Numbered from the stretch's first letter, positions 36,888 to 46,576 are shown. The stretch is DNA of 64,000 nt from an uncultured Eudoraea sp. (GCF_947490415.1 NZ_CANLGX010000003.1:327821-391820), one strand, 5' to 3'. A program made the numbers and translations. Notes: a model not told the origin generated them from the letters alone.

Positions 36888-37316
36888 CTATTTAAAGTAA
36901 TACTTTAGGACTAGCATAGTTGTCCGTCTGCTCCTTCGGACACGCATCCAGACAGACAAATTCTTTCTCTAATAAGAGAAACAGGTTGTTATTGTTCTTA
37001 AATTGTGTTATAGGTGTTCCACATCCTTTACCAGTTTTACGCCGAAGGTATAAATTTCATTATCAAAAGTGGTCCGATTCCCTTTATACCCATTGGTACA
37101 AATTGCATCCATCTCTATGCGTGTCAAACTAAAATCCCGGGGAATACCTAAAACCCTAATCTTCATAGTGATACAGAATATCTCTTCTTAAATGTACAAC
37201 ATATTCAGATTTATACATCTTAGTGCTGCCAAGATATTAATTAGAGAGGAAGTTGACAAAAGTCATAGGCGATCTGCTTAGTAAAAGGGAATTTTGGACT
37301 CTAAACTAATATAATT
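36888..37316 (+). other. 429-bp region between oxidoreductase and small membrane-protein genes
   Basis: Apart from the 52-codon minus-strand ORF at 37008-37166, no clear gene. The plus-strand open frame at 36920-37132 shows no protein-like features and lies over it. Confidence 0.5.
37008..37166 (-). CDS. 52-residue hypothetical protein
   Basis: Starts MKIRVLGIPRDFSLTRIEMD and ends VKLVKDVEHL. Compact, mixed-charge composition with one Cys and no signal peptide or membrane helix; codon use looks ordinary for the window. It lies 120 bp upstream of the molybdopterin oxidoreductase on the same strand, so it could be cotranscribed. No family recognised; may be a real small gene or a remnant of a larger one. 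Confidence 0.45.
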   Translation of the reverse strand: MKIRVLGIPRDFSLTRIEMDAICTNGYKGNRTTFDNEIYTFGVKLVKDVEHL

Positions 37317-37505
37317 ATGACTACCAAAAACATTTCTCAAACCTCTCATGCCTCCAACGCGGTGTACGGATTGGGCCTTATAGGGGCAGCCGTTTACTAT
37401 ATTCAAATGGCAACAAGCTTCTGGGCCGGAGTAATTGGGTTTATTAAAGCCCTCTTATGGCCTGCATTTATTGTTTATGAGGTTTTGAGGTATCTTGAAC
37501 TATAA
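37317..37505 (+). CDS. Small two-helix membrane protein
   Basis: 62 residues, two hydrophobic segments (about 17-30 and 34-52) with Gly/Ala-rich helices and aromatic belts. Resembles the small inner-membrane proteins of flavobacteria that lack a name. Followed 42 bp later by another tiny membrane-protein gene, with which it may be cotranscribed. Function unknown. Confidence 0.6.
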   Translation: MTTKNISQTSHASNAVYGLGLIGAAVYYIQMATSFWAGVIGFIKALLWPAFIVYEVLRYLEL

Positions 37506-37547
37506 CGGACTATTTTCGTATCTTATATTTCTTAAACGTTGAACTAT

Positions 37548-37685
37548 ATGAAAAACCTGGTACGTGCCATTATTGCCGCCGTTGGCGCAAAAAAAATAGG
37601 AGGTGGACGATGTGGTTGTATTGGAACTGTGGTTGTATTTCTTATACTATATTGGCTGCTGGGCTATGTTTTTGAGGTGTTCTAG
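37548..37685 (+). CDS. 45-residue Gly/Cys membrane peptide
   Basis: Starts MKNLVRAIIAAVG, then a Gly-rich GGGRCGCIG segment (18-26), then one hydrophobic helix TVVVFLILYWLLGYVF. Below the usual gene-calling length. Two cysteines just before the helix are unusual. It follows the small two-helix protein closely. Function unknown. Confidence 0.5.
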   Translation: MKNLVRAIIAAVGAKKIGGGRCGCIGTVVVFLILYWLLGYVFEVF

Positions 37686-37752
37686 ATTCCATTCTAAAAT
37701 ATAACTCCTTTAGTTCCTTTCTCCCTTATACAATTTTTTCTTGGGATTAATG

Positions 37753-37760
37753 TACTTTTG
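37753..37760 (+). promoter_or_regulatory. -7 element next to the start of the efflux pump gene
   Basis: TACTTTTG ends 4 bp before the ATG at 37765, which excludes the upstream TTG (37741) and ATG (37750) as starts if it works, and implies a nearly leaderless mRNA. Confidence 0.4.
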
Positions 37761-37764
37761 CCCG

Positions 37765-38976
37765 ATGGTAAAAAAAGAGCAATCCCAACTAGAATTCGTG
37801 GCCCTTATGGCCGCCCTCATGTCTATTGCTGCCCTGGCTTTAGACGCCATCTTACCGGCCCTTGATATTATTGGAATTGCAGTGGGCGTTACAAATCCTT
37901 CTCAAAACCAGTTTCTAATTCTATTTTTCTTTTTAGGTCTGGGCGTAGGACCCTTGTTATTTGGACCTGTATCAGATAGTATTGGCCGTAAACCAGTTGT
38001 TTATATGGGGTTTGGACTTTTTATTTTTGCCAGCCTTCTTTGCGTTTTTGCGCCAAATTTCGAACTAATGATCATAGGGCGCATACTTCAGGGTATTTCA
38101 TTGTCTGCACCACGCACCATTAGCATCGCTATGATACGCGACAAATATAGCGGGGATTATATGGCCAGGGTAATGTCTTTTGTTACCGTAGTATTTATCC
38201 TGGTCCCTATTATTGCACCGGCTATGGGGAAATGGATACTTGATTTCTATGGGTGGGAGGCCATTTTTCATGTACAGGTGTTATTTGGTATCCTGGTCTC
38301 TGTCTGGTTCTGGAAAAGACAGCCAGAAACACTTGTTCCGCACAAAAGGACTTCCTTCCGGGCCAACGTTTTTATTAATGGCTATAGAGAATTGCTCAAT
38401 TACAGACAAACCATGTTATTTACAATTATCTGGGGATTTATTACAGGTTCTTTTTTGGTTTATTTAAGTACCTCTCAACAGATTTTCCAGGAACAATACG
38501 ATCTGAAAGAAGCCTTCCCTTACATTTTTGCAGCCCTGGCCATTACTATTGGCACTGCCACACTGCTTAACGGTACCCTGGTATTGCGTTATGGGATGCT
38601 GAGACTGGTAACTGTTGCCATGGCAGCTTTTGTACTAATCTCTTTACTCTATATTGTTTTGTTTGCCAGTACAGGGAACCCCCCATTTGGGATCCTGCTC
38701 ACCTTTTTTGCCTTACAGTTCTTCGCTATTGGCTTCCTTTTCGGCAACCTGCGTTCCCTTGCCATGGAACCAGTTGGACATATTGCAGGCATAGGAGCGG
38801 CCATTACAGGCTTTATAGCCACCATAATGGGCGTGGTCATTAGTGCTTATATTGGTCAATTTGTGATAGACAGTGTTCTTCCAATGTTTATTGGATTTTT
38901 GGTTTGTGGGCTGATCTCATTCGGAGTTTTAGCTTATTTTTTCCTCGCAAAAAGGGGCGTTCAAAGTCCTTTTTAA
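37765..38976 (+). CDS. Bcr/CflA-type MFS drug efflux pump
   Basis: 403 residues from the chosen ATG. Twelve transmembrane helices; the early segment ALDAILPALDIIG, the loop-2 motif GPVSDSIGRKPVVYMG (motif A, with Asp and Gly-Arg-Lys) and LQGISLSAPRTISIAMIRD match the Bcr/CflA (DHA1) family. It should export drugs or metabolites with proton antiport. Single gene ahead of a convergent terminator. Confidence 0.9.
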   Translation: MVKKEQSQLEFVALMAALMSIAALALDAILPALDIIGIAVGVTNPSQNQFLILFFFLGLGVGPLLFGPVSDSIGRKPVVYMGFGLFIFASLLCVFAPNFELMIIGRILQGISLSAPRTISIAMIRDKYSGDYMARVMSFVTVVFILVPIIAPAMGKWILDFYGWEAIFHVQVLFGILVSVWFWKRQPETLVPHKRTSFRANVFINGYRELLNYRQTMLFTIIWGFITGSFLVYLSTSQQIFQEQYDLKEAFPYIFAALAITIGTATLLNGTLVLRYGMLRLVTVAMAAFVLISLLYIVLFASTGNPPFGILLTFFALQFFAIGFLFGNLRSLAMEPVGHIAGIGAAITGFIATIMGVVISAYIGQFVIDSVLPMFIGFLVCGLISFGVLAYFFLAKRGVQSPF

Positions 38977-39047
38977 CCATCCAATGTCCTGATCTCCAGC
39001 AATACCTCATTAAAAAATGAACAGTTTTGTAGTTTATAAATTAATCA

Positions 39048-39080
39048 CAAAAAAACCCGCAGCATAAAATTATGTGCGGG
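39048..39080 (-). terminator. Terminator of the sortilin-like operon
   Basis: CCCGC...GCGGG stem with inner AT pairs, and a seven-base T-run on the minus strand just beyond it. Confidence 0.8.
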
Positions 39081-39102
39081 CATATTTGGCATTATAGTTT
39101 AT

Positions 39103-42100
39103 CTAATTCTCAATCAATCCTTGTCCTTCTATCCAGGGGGCTCCTGCTGCTTTTAATTCAGATTCAAGCGATGGAAATTGTGATTTTACAAATCCGTTTA
39201 GCTTTGTTTTAATCGCCTTTAATTCTGACTGAGCTACCCCAAATGCCGCTTTGTGGTTGGCAGTAGGTCCGTAAGTGCTTGTAGACAGAGCTCGCCTGCC
39301 AATAGAATTTCCTGAATTAGGGTTTGGTTCATTTCTTTCCCCAACTTCATTCTTAGCAGGATTTCCATTGACTTTTGAATCCATCTCCTGAAGCATCGTT
39401 CTTGCTGCATGCAATTTTTGAACCAGCTCAGATGAAGCAGATGTCGCTTTTTGTAAAGCACGCTGCATAGCGTCAATTTTTAATTCACTTTCTTTTAATA
39501 CTGTCTTTGTTGCCTTCAGATCTTGTTGAAAAGCCTGATATGAAACCCGGAATGCGTCTATCTCTTCATACGAAGCCCCTTTTAGAGCCCCTTCTGTCAG
39601 CGGCACTACTTTAAAGTTTTTTGTGCTACCTAACTGAACCATTTGTCCATCAACCACTTTGGATAAACTAACTGAATAATCCCCTGGAGTAACCATAACA
39701 CTTCGGTTATAATCATCCTCCATAGACTTTGGTGGCTTAAGGTCCTCCCCACTTCTATCTGCAATATCCAAAGCCCAATTCACGCGGTTGAATCCCTTTT
39801 TATTGGTCCCCTTTACCATTTTAACTACCTGCCCCTTACTATTTTTAACGGTTAGATAAAATGCAGGTTGCTCTTGTCGTTTTTCAGCTTCCAAAGCTTC
39901 CCAGCCAGGAAACGGGATAGAGGATTTACCCTTTTCTGCTAATTTTCGAGCAGATTCCAGGGAAGGAATTGAATCTTTTAAGTAATACGTAAAAATGGCT
40001 CCGAATTCAGGATTTTTCGCCGCATACTGATTACTGCCCTGTGCGTAACGCGCGGATTTGGGCACGTACCAATAGGCTGGTTTTACATCAAAAAGGGTTG
40101 CTTCTTCATTTTTTATAGCCGTGTTAAATTCCCGCAATGGAGAAATATCATCCAGTATATAAAAGCCTCGACCAAAAGACGCAGCAACCAAATCGTTTTC
40201 CCTTCTTTGGATAGTGATATCTCGCATAGCGATGGTAGGCAAACCTCCTTTTAACTGGCTCCAGTTTCCGCCCCCGTTAGCCGTGAAGTACACGCCATTT
40301 TCTGTAGCAGCAAAAAGTAGATCTTTCTTAATATGATCTTGTACCAAGCGCCAGGTAAGCAAGCGTTTCGGAAGATTTCCGTTCATTAAACTCCATGTGC
40401 GGCCCTTATCAGCACTTTTTAATAAGTAGGGCTTAAAATCTCCGTTTTTATGATTGTCTAAGGCTGCATAGACGATGTTTGCATCAAAAAGATCTGCTCT
40501 AACATCATTTACAAACGGAGTTGCAGGAATCCCTTTTATAACACTTAATTCCACTTTTCGCCAATTAGCACCTCCATCTTCAGAAACCTGTATGATACCA
40601 TCATCAGTACCCGCGTAAAGCAGGCCCTCCTCTTTTGGAGATTCAGCCAATGAGGTAATTGTATTATAATTGGACATAGCATTTACATCCCAGGCGTTGT
40701 CCCAGCTTTGCTGTCCGCCCATGATTGGCAATGCCAACCGCTCCTGATTGCGCGTCAGATCTTTTGAAATAGCCTGCCATTCATCGCCCCGGTTTTCAGA
40801 TTTCCAAACGCGTTGAGACGCAAAATAAATACGAGTTGGTTTGTGTGGACTTACCAAAATAGGCGCATCCCAGTTAAAACGTTCCGCAGGTTCTCCCAAA
40901 GCAGGTTGTGGCTGAATAAAAACCGTCTCACCAGTAGTTTGGTCTATACGCCATAGAACACCTTGTTGAAATTCCCCATAGGTGATTTTAGGATTCCCGG
41001 GTTCAGTGGCAGATTGGTGACCATCGGCCCCCAGGGTAATCCACCAATCGGAATTTAAGATCCCAGCCTCATTTCTGGTTCTGGAAGGGCCGCCGTGAGA
41101 TCCATTGTCCTGTGTGCCCCCATAAATATTGTAAAATGGTTCGCTATCATCTACGGCAACTTTATAGTATTGGGTTACCGGAAGGTTTGAAATAAATTTC
41201 CATGTCTTTGTAAGGTCAAAACTCTCATATAAACCCCCATCTGTACCAAAAAGCACATAATTAGGATCAGAAGCTTTAAAAGCCATAGCGTGGCTATCCA
41301 CGTGCTTCCCTTCTTCGTTCATATTTACGAACGTTTTGCCATGATCGTCGGATATTTTCACATAGTTGTTCATCAGGTATAATCTGCCTTCCTTATGCGG
41401 TGAAGCATATAATTCCTGATAATAATGTGGCCCGGTGCCTCCGGATACCGTATTGGATTTCTTGCTCCAGGATTTACCGCCGTTTGTGGAAACAAAAACA
41501 CCCCCTGTAAGCCGTTCCAATTCAATGGCGGCATAAATCATGTTAGGGTCATAAGGGTTCATGGCCAGGCCAATCTTGCCCAATTTTACTTTTGGGATCC
41601 CTGTAGTTAATTTTTCCCAGGTCTCTCCCCCATCAGTACTTTTATGAATACCGGAACCAGGGCCACCACCCATATAAGCAGCTACTGTTCTGTGCCTGTC
41701 CCAGGTTGCGGCGTAGAGCACATTGGGGTTTGTTGGATCAATGAGCAGATCAGTGGCACCTGTCCACTCCTCATTTCCAAGGGTTTTATTCCATGTAGAT
41801 CCGCCATCGGTGGATTTATAAACACCTCTTTCGCCACCTTTACTCCAAAGGGGTCCCTGTGCAGCCACCCATATAATATTTGAATCTTCCGGATGAATCA
41901 GGATTTTAGAAATATGTTCTGATTTCTGAAGACCCATATTTTTCCAGGTCTTGCCATCGTCATGGCTTACGTATATTCCATCACCAAAGCCTACATGACG
42001 GCCTCCTACATTTTCACCAGATCCTACCCAAATAGTACTGGGAGTAGATTGATCGATAGTAACGCAACCTATGGAATAGGTGGTTTCCTTATCAAAAATT

Positions 42101-42345
42101 GGTTTCCAGGTAGTCCCTGAATTGACCGTTTTCCAAACCCCGCCTGAACCAATGGCGACATACCAAACATTCTCGTTTTTAGGATGAATAGCTACATCCG
42201 CTATCCGCCCTGAGGTAAAAGCCGGGCCTATACTTCTAAAGTCTAACCCCTGATAGGGATCTACCTTTGCTTCCTGCGCCAGAGCATTAAATACAAGTCC
42301 GAGGCTTAAAATAAATGTAAGAGTAATCCTTTTGCTAATCATCAT
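39103..42345 (-). CDS. Secreted sortilin/BNR-repeat beta-propeller protein (paralogue)
   Basis: 1080 residues from the double ATG that starts the signal peptide (MMISKRITLTFILSLGLVFNALAQ); the longer frame to 42426 would overlap the upstream gene. BNR boxes (GTTWKPIF, DGKTWKN, DGGSTWNK, DGGETWEK, NGGKSWSK, DHGKTFVN, DGGANWRK, KGRTWSL) build VPS10-like propellers. The C-terminal ~180 residues are helical (ESELKIDAMQRALQKA...). No sorting domain seen. Paralogue of 23752-26781. Last gene of a three-gene operon with its own terminator. Confidence 0.85.
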   Translation of the reverse strand: MMISKRITLTFILSLGLVFNALAQEAKVDPYQGLDFRSIGPAFTSGRIADVAIHPKNENVWYVAIGSGGVWKTVNSGTTWKPIFDKETTYSIGCVTIDQSTPSTIWVGSGENVGGRHVGFGDGIYVSHDDGKTWKNMGLQKSEHISKILIHPEDSNIIWVAAQGPLWSKGGERGVYKSTDGGSTWNKTLGNEEWTGATDLLIDPTNPNVLYAATWDRHRTVAAYMGGGPGSGIHKSTDGGETWEKLTTGIPKVKLGKIGLAMNPYDPNMIYAAIELERLTGGVFVSTNGGKSWSKKSNTVSGGTGPHYYQELYASPHKEGRLYLMNNYVKISDDHGKTFVNMNEEGKHVDSHAMAFKASDPNYVLFGTDGGLYESFDLTKTWKFISNLPVTQYYKVAVDDSEPFYNIYGGTQDNGSHGGPSRTRNEAGILNSDWWITLGADGHQSATEPGNPKITYGEFQQGVLWRIDQTTGETVFIQPQPALGEPAERFNWDAPILVSPHKPTRIYFASQRVWKSENRGDEWQAISKDLTRNQERLALPIMGGQQSWDNAWDVNAMSNYNTITSLAESPKEEGLLYAGTDDGIIQVSEDGGANWRKVELSVIKGIPATPFVNDVRADLFDANIVYAALDNHKNGDFKPYLLKSADKGRTWSLMNGNLPKRLLTWRLVQDHIKKDLLFAATENGVYFTANGGGNWSQLKGGLPTIAMRDITIQRRENDLVAASFGRGFYILDDISPLREFNTAIKNEEATLFDVKPAYWYVPKSARYAQGSNQYAAKNPEFGAIFTYYLKDSIPSLESARKLAEKGKSSIPFPGWEALEAEKRQEQPAFYLTVKNSKGQVVKMVKGTNKKGFNRVNWALDIADRSGEDLKPPKSMEDDYNRSVMVTPGDYSVSLSKVVDGQMVQLGSTKNFKVVPLTEGALKGASYEEIDAFRVSYQAFQQDLKATKTVLKESELKIDAMQRALQKATSASSELVQKLHAARTMLQEMDSKVNGNPAKNEVGERNEPNPNSGNSIGRRALSTSTYGPTANHKAAFGVAQSELKAIKTKLNGFVKSQFPSLESELKAAGAPWIEGQGLIEN

Positions 42346-42415
42346 AAAAATATAATTTTGTAGCCCCGAAAGTAAATAAAAATCTGCAATATTAACGCCA
42401 TCCAAAAGGAAATAA

Positions 42416-43507
42416 TCATTGTACAATAAAAGATCTTTTGTAGTGTGTTTCCGACAGAAAAGAATTTTTTAAATCTGCTGTATTTGTATCAAAAAGATGG
42501 TTCATGTTGTTACCGGAAAGATCTTCTATTTTAGATTCAGATATAATGTCATATGTTCCTTTTTTCCAGGTATTTACAGGAGTAAATAATATGACTTCCT
42601 CTTGTTCATCTAATCTATAATTGCCTCCTACAGAAAATTCTCCCTGAAATAGAATTCGCAGGGACTCTCTGGCAAGAACGGCATCCATGCTTTCACCGAA
42701 ATTTATACGCAGAGCATCCTTTGTATTTGCCCTTGGGCTTGATAGCTCCCAGGTAAGTATATTTGGCATATTGTCATCTCTTTTGCCTGCAACAATTCTC
42801 TTTGTATAATTTTTAGGTAATGCTATTCCTCTTGCAGATTTCCATTTGTCGGAAACAGTAAGGGTATAGCTATTTCCTTGCTTAAGAGGCAGGCCTTTTA
42901 ATTTATTGGGTATCAGACCGGTTTTAATGCGTCCGGGATCTAACCATAGGGTAAGTCTTGTGTGATCGTTGTTCCACAAGTCCTTTTCTAGTTTCAGAAA
43001 AAGCTCATCTTCTCGCTGCTCCGTTTCGTTATAGACTCTTATAAAGTCTAAAGCATTTCCCACTTCCTGCATTGGTGATGAAAAAATGAGATACAATTTC
43101 AAAAGATTCTCCGGCACTGTATCCTTTGATGGAAAAATATTAATAAGTTGAGGAGGATCAAGTTTCGATTGATTTTTTACTTTAAATAAAGCCAAATTCT
43201 TCTCTCCTTTTCTTATCTCATAAGACTGGCCAGCACCAAATGGAACTATGGGGGTAAAACTATGTTTATGCCCCAAACTCTTTATTTCACCCAAAACCGA
43301 CGTTTTGGCTTCCCCCCTGACAAAAATTTTTAAATCCTGTGTATTCCCCGTTTCAAAGGAAACCGAAATCGCTTTGTCACCGCTGTATTGGAGACTTACA
43401 CTTTTGACTACATCTTGCTGAGTACAGGACAGAAACAGTAAAACATAAAAAAAGATCAAGAACAGCTTGATCTTTTTGTAATTATTTTGGCCGGCAGTTA
43501 CATCCAT
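42416..43507 (-). CDS. Ig-like-domain lipoprotein
   Basis: 363 residues. Lipobox VLLFLSC (C28). Two regions look like bacterial Ig-like folds (IFPSKDTVPENLLKLYLIFSSPMQ and RANTKDALRINFGESMD, the SbsA-type Ig pattern). It overlaps the preceding gene by 10 bp and lies 71 bp before the sortilin-like gene, in a three-gene operon. An adhesin or scaffold role is likely but unproven. Confidence 0.68.
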   Translation of the reverse strand: MDVTAGQNNYKKIKLFLIFFYVLLFLSCTQQDVVKSVSLQYSGDKAISVSFETGNTQDLKIFVRGEAKTSVLGEIKSLGHKHSFTPIVPFGAGQSYEIRKGEKNLALFKVKNQSKLDPPQLINIFPSKDTVPENLLKLYLIFSSPMQEVGNALDFIRVYNETEQREDELFLKLEKDLWNNDHTRLTLWLDPGRIKTGLIPNKLKGLPLKQGNSYTLTVSDKWKSARGIALPKNYTKRIVAGKRDDNMPNILTWELSSPRANTKDALRINFGESMDAVLARESLRILFQGEFSVGGNYRLDEQEEVILFTPVNTWKKGTYDIISESKIEDLSGNNMNHLFDTNTADLKNSFLSETHYKRSFIVQ

Positions 43508-44613
43508 TTAGTCGTTCTGCTTCTTAAAACCAAATCCCCGTCTGATGTCCTTTGCAAATAGATTACATTTTTGTCATCAAGATTATCCATCTGCAATACA
43601 TATGGAAAAGGCAGATTATCATAAACGACACCTTCGGTCGCGGCAAATTCTTCCACCGGCTCTGTCAATGATTCTTTAAAACTTGCAATTTCATCATATT
43701 TAATGCGCATAACCGGTCTGTTACTATTAGACATAAGGAAATACTTCTTTCCTTCTTTCTCATAGGAAATCATATCCAGAGGAGAATTCCCGGCTCCAAG
43801 TTCTGCCACGGTTCTACCTTTAGCATGAACGCCTGCCTTAAGCTCATTTAATGGGAACAGTACCAGAGGCGTACACGTATAACTAGCCATCAAATAGTCT
43901 GTTTTGTCCAATTCTATAATATCAAAGGTTTTAATTGGTGCATGAGTTTCATACTGCCCGTGGGCTGCATGCCAGATTTCCAGAGATGCATAGTCCTGCT
44001 TATCATCAAACGGAAAAGTAATGCTACGGAAGGTTGAACCAAATTCCTTATTGCTCAATCCGGAAACCAGAACTTTACCATTGTGGTATTTAAGATCAGA
44101 GATAGCCCAAACGCGCAAAGGGCGGCCTCTTTTATCTTCTGCATTTACAGCTATTGCATCCTCAAGCGCAATTTTATCATAACTTACCTCTTGAAGGGAA
44201 ATATGTTCCAATTCCTGGCCATTTAATTTAAGTAGGACGGGAGTCCCATCGGTAACATTCACCGAAAAATAGATACTTTTTGATATCGGATTTACGGCCA
44301 TATCATTAATTTGAATTTGATCTGTCGTTGCACCTAAAGTTGATGCAATTTTTTGATCAAATGCCTTAATATTTACTTCTTCCGCTTCGGCCTTCTTTTG
44401 GAAATCCAAGGTGTTTATTGCATATATGGCTGCGTTTTTAGTATCACCAATAAAAAGTATACCTTCCGGTCCAAAAGTCAATTTATCCATAGAGGCTATT
44501 TCCGGATTGCCCATGGAGAAATTTGCAGTAAATTTTGAGGTGTTTTTTGTATTGGCTGCAATGAATATTAGAATAATTCCAGAAAGGGCAAGGCCCCATT
44601 TTATTGTTTTCAT
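43498..44613 (-). CDS. Exported beta-propeller-like protein
   Basis: 371 residues. An N-terminal hydrophobic segment (IKWGLALSGIILIFIAANT) acts as signal or anchor. Repeating KLTFGPEGILFIGDTKN, VNPISKSIYFSVN and LPFPYVLQMDNLDDKN segments suggest a quinoprotein-like or YVTN propeller. It starts the operon and overlaps the Ig-like gene by 10 bp, so translation may be coupled. Substrate and partners unknown; the three proteins probably act together outside the inner membrane. Confidence 0.65.
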   Translation of the reverse strand: MKTIKWGLALSGIILIFIAANTKNTSKFTANFSMGNPEIASMDKLTFGPEGILFIGDTKNAAIYAINTLDFQKKAEAEEVNIKAFDQKIASTLGATTDQIQINDMAVNPISKSIYFSVNVTDGTPVLLKLNGQELEHISLQEVSYDKIALEDAIAVNAEDKRGRPLRVWAISDLKYHNGKVLVSGLSNKEFGSTFRSITFPFDDKQDYASLEIWHAAHGQYETHAPIKTFDIIELDKTDYLMASYTCTPLVLFPLNELKAGVHAKGRTVAELGAGNSPLDMISYEKEGKKYFLMSNSNRPVMRIKYDEIASFKESLTEPVEEFAATEGVVYDNLPFPYVLQMDNLDDKNVIYLQRTSDGDLVLRSRTTKWM

Positions 44614-44762
44614 GTCTATACAGTTTACCTAAAAATATCGAATTTTTAAAAAGCATGAAGTCATGAAGCCGGAATTAACGAAAATTTAACGGCACTTTAA
44701 AATCAGATATGTCCATTAGAAAAACGAAGTGATAAGTAAATCAATATGCTTTAAAAAGCAGA

Positions 44763-45131
44763 TTAAACATCTATGGGCTGTAATGTTTTCTTCATTTTCT
44801 TATATTCCTTGAACTGCTTCGAATCTAAAATAGTCCCTATGTGTTCTGTTTCCTCTTTGGACAATTCCATAAGACTCTTTTTCTTTTCTTCAGCACTCTC
44901 AGAACTATTTCTTACTGCATTTTCTTTTGCTAAAATCTCAGCAATTTTTTCATAAACTGCCGATGCCTGTTCCACAGTCATCCCCACGTCTGCCTGATAA
45001 GCTTGTACCAGTTTAGCAGCTTGTTTTTCCAAGTCATTTTTTGGTACAAATTGCGCATTGGTGGTATGAATAATCATCAGGGCAAGAATAATTGGCAAGC
45101 CTTTAATTAAGTTTCTAAATACGTCTTTCAT
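44763..45131 (-). CDS. Small secreted helical protein
   Basis: 122 residues from the ATG at 45131 (a TTG at 45152 is open upstream). Signal peptide ends near TTNAQ. The mature part is all helical with Gln/Glu/Lys-rich repeats (GMTVEQASAVYEKIAEILA, KKSLMELSKEETEHIGTIL), reminiscent of Spy/CpxP-like periplasmic chaperones but without their LTxxQ signature. Similar in style to 33196-33513 and 46839-47198. Function unknown. Confidence 0.6.
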   Translation of the reverse strand: MKDVFRNLIKGLPIILALMIIHTTNAQFVPKNDLEKQAAKLVQAYQADVGMTVEQASAVYEKIAEILAKENAVRNSSESAEEKKKSLMELSKEETEHIGTILDSKQFKEYKKMKKTLQPIDV

Positions 45132-45268
45132 GATAGTGATTTTGTTTCCCAAGTTAAGAATTATAATTCGCTGAATTATATGGGAAGTTAATATAATTTA
45201 CATTATCCAAATACCATTCCAAAAATTATAAAAACGATTCTTATATTAGCGGCCTAATCGCTATATGC

Positions 45269-46225
45269 ATGTTAATCTGGGGTGCCTTTATTTTTCTTGT
45301 TTGTATATTTCTCGCACTTGATCTGGGTATATTCAACAAGAAAGATCATATAATACGATCTAAAGAGGCTGCCATCTGGACAGCAATATGGTTTGCTGTA
45401 GCTATGAGTTTTAGTGCGGTTATCTACTGGCTTTTCTCAAAAGGCATTATTGATAATCCCACTGATTTAACCCCTGGAGATGCGGTTTTAAAGTATATCA
45501 CAGGATATTTAATTGAACTCTCCTTAAGCATTGATAATGTATTTGTAATAGCTGTTATTTTTTCAGCTTTTGGCATTCCAACAATTTATCAGCACCGGGT
45601 ATTGTTTTGGGGAATTTTAGGTGCCATTGTTTTTAGAGCCTTAATGATACTCTTTGGAGTTGTACTCATAAACGAGTTTGAATGGATAATTTATGTGTTT
45701 GGTGTTTTCCTTCTTTACACGGCTTATAAGATGTTACGCACCGGAAATTCCGATTTCAATCCTAAGGAATCTTTCGTTTTTAAACAGATTAAGAAAATTT
45801 ATCCTATCACCACAGTTATTAGTGGTCACAATTTTTTTATAAAGAAGATGGGGTTAACGGTAGCTACTCCTTTGTTTGTGGCGCTCATTGTAATTGAATT
45901 GACGGATGTAATGTTTGCTTTAGACAGTATTCCCGCCATTCTTGCAATAACGGCTAATCCGTTTATTGTATTTAGTTCTAATATCCTTGCAATATTAGGT
46001 TTGCGATCTATGTATTTTCTAGTTTCCAGGATGTTGACTAATTTTCGATATATACATTATAGCCTTGTCGTAATATTAGCCTTTGTAGGGCTCAAAATGG
46101 TTTCTTCTCATTATGTTAGTGTCCGCGAATGGGTTTCCCTTACAGTAATTATATCCTCTCTTATAGGTGGTGTTGTAGCTTCTTTGTTAATTCCCAAAAA
46201 GGAAGAGGTTATTGAAGATAGCTAA
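45269..46225 (+). CDS. TerC-family integral membrane protein
   Basis: 318 residues with about nine helices. The TerC signature ELSLSIDNVFVIAVIF and ELTDVMFALDSIPAILAIT (paired Asp-Asn and Asp-Ser motifs) is complete. Bacterial relatives are linked to metal (Mn) efflux, tellurite resistance or membrane-protein assembly. Single gene, divergent from the small secreted protein and convergent with the coiled-coil gene at 46235. Confidence 0.92.
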   Translation: MLIWGAFIFLVCIFLALDLGIFNKKDHIIRSKEAAIWTAIWFAVAMSFSAVIYWLFSKGIIDNPTDLTPGDAVLKYITGYLIELSLSIDNVFVIAVIFSAFGIPTIYQHRVLFWGILGAIVFRALMILFGVVLINEFEWIIYVFGVFLLYTAYKMLRTGNSDFNPKESFVFKQIKKIYPITTVISGHNFFIKKMGLTVATPLFVALIVIELTDVMFALDSIPAILAITANPFIVFSSNILAILGLRSMYFLVSRMLTNFRYIHYSLVVILAFVGLKMVSSHYVSVREWVSLTVIISSLIGGVVASLLIPKKEEVIEDS

Positions 46226-46234
46226 TGGTGGCCT

Positions 46235-46576
46235 TTAGCAGTGCAGTTTGGCCATGCCAATATATTCCAAAACTTTTAACTCCAGAGCTTGATAGGAATC
46301 GAATTGCTCCCTGATGCGATCTTTTGCATCATCAAAAAACAGCGTATGATTTTTCAACGCCTTGATAATTTCAAGGTTTGAATTTTTTAAGTTTGCAAGA
46401 CTTTGTTTTATTGATTCCAATCGATCGTAAAGACTGCGGGTTTTAGGTTCACAGACATACGATCTTAATTTTTCCTCTAGCGATAGAAGTCTTTGGTTGT
46501 TGCGTTCCAGACGCAATAAGGCATTATTGCTGCTGGAATTAATGGGAACACTTGAAATGGATCCTGTTGCAGTCAT
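46235..46576 (-). CDS. Small coiled-coil protein
   Basis: 113 residues, Ser/Asn-rich N-terminus then helical heptads (RLERNNQRLLSLEEKLRSYV, LYDRLESIKQSLANLKN). No signal peptide, no known domain. Stop lies 9 bp from the TerC stop. Function unknown; codon use looks ordinary. Confidence 0.55.
   Translation of the reverse strand: MTATGSISSVPINSSSNNALLRLERNNQRLLSLEEKLRSYVCEPKTRSLYDRLESIKQSLANLKNSNLEIIKALKNHTLFFDDAKDRIREQFDSYQALELKVLEYIGMAKLHC

Noticed and set aside
36920..37132. 70-codon plus-strand open frame
   Set aside because: Low-complexity, no recognisable features, and it overlaps the minus-strand small ORF, which reads better as a protein.
39103..42426. Longer N-terminus for the second sortilin-like protein
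   Set aside because: It would overlap the upstream gene and precede the signal peptide; the double ATG at 42345 is better.
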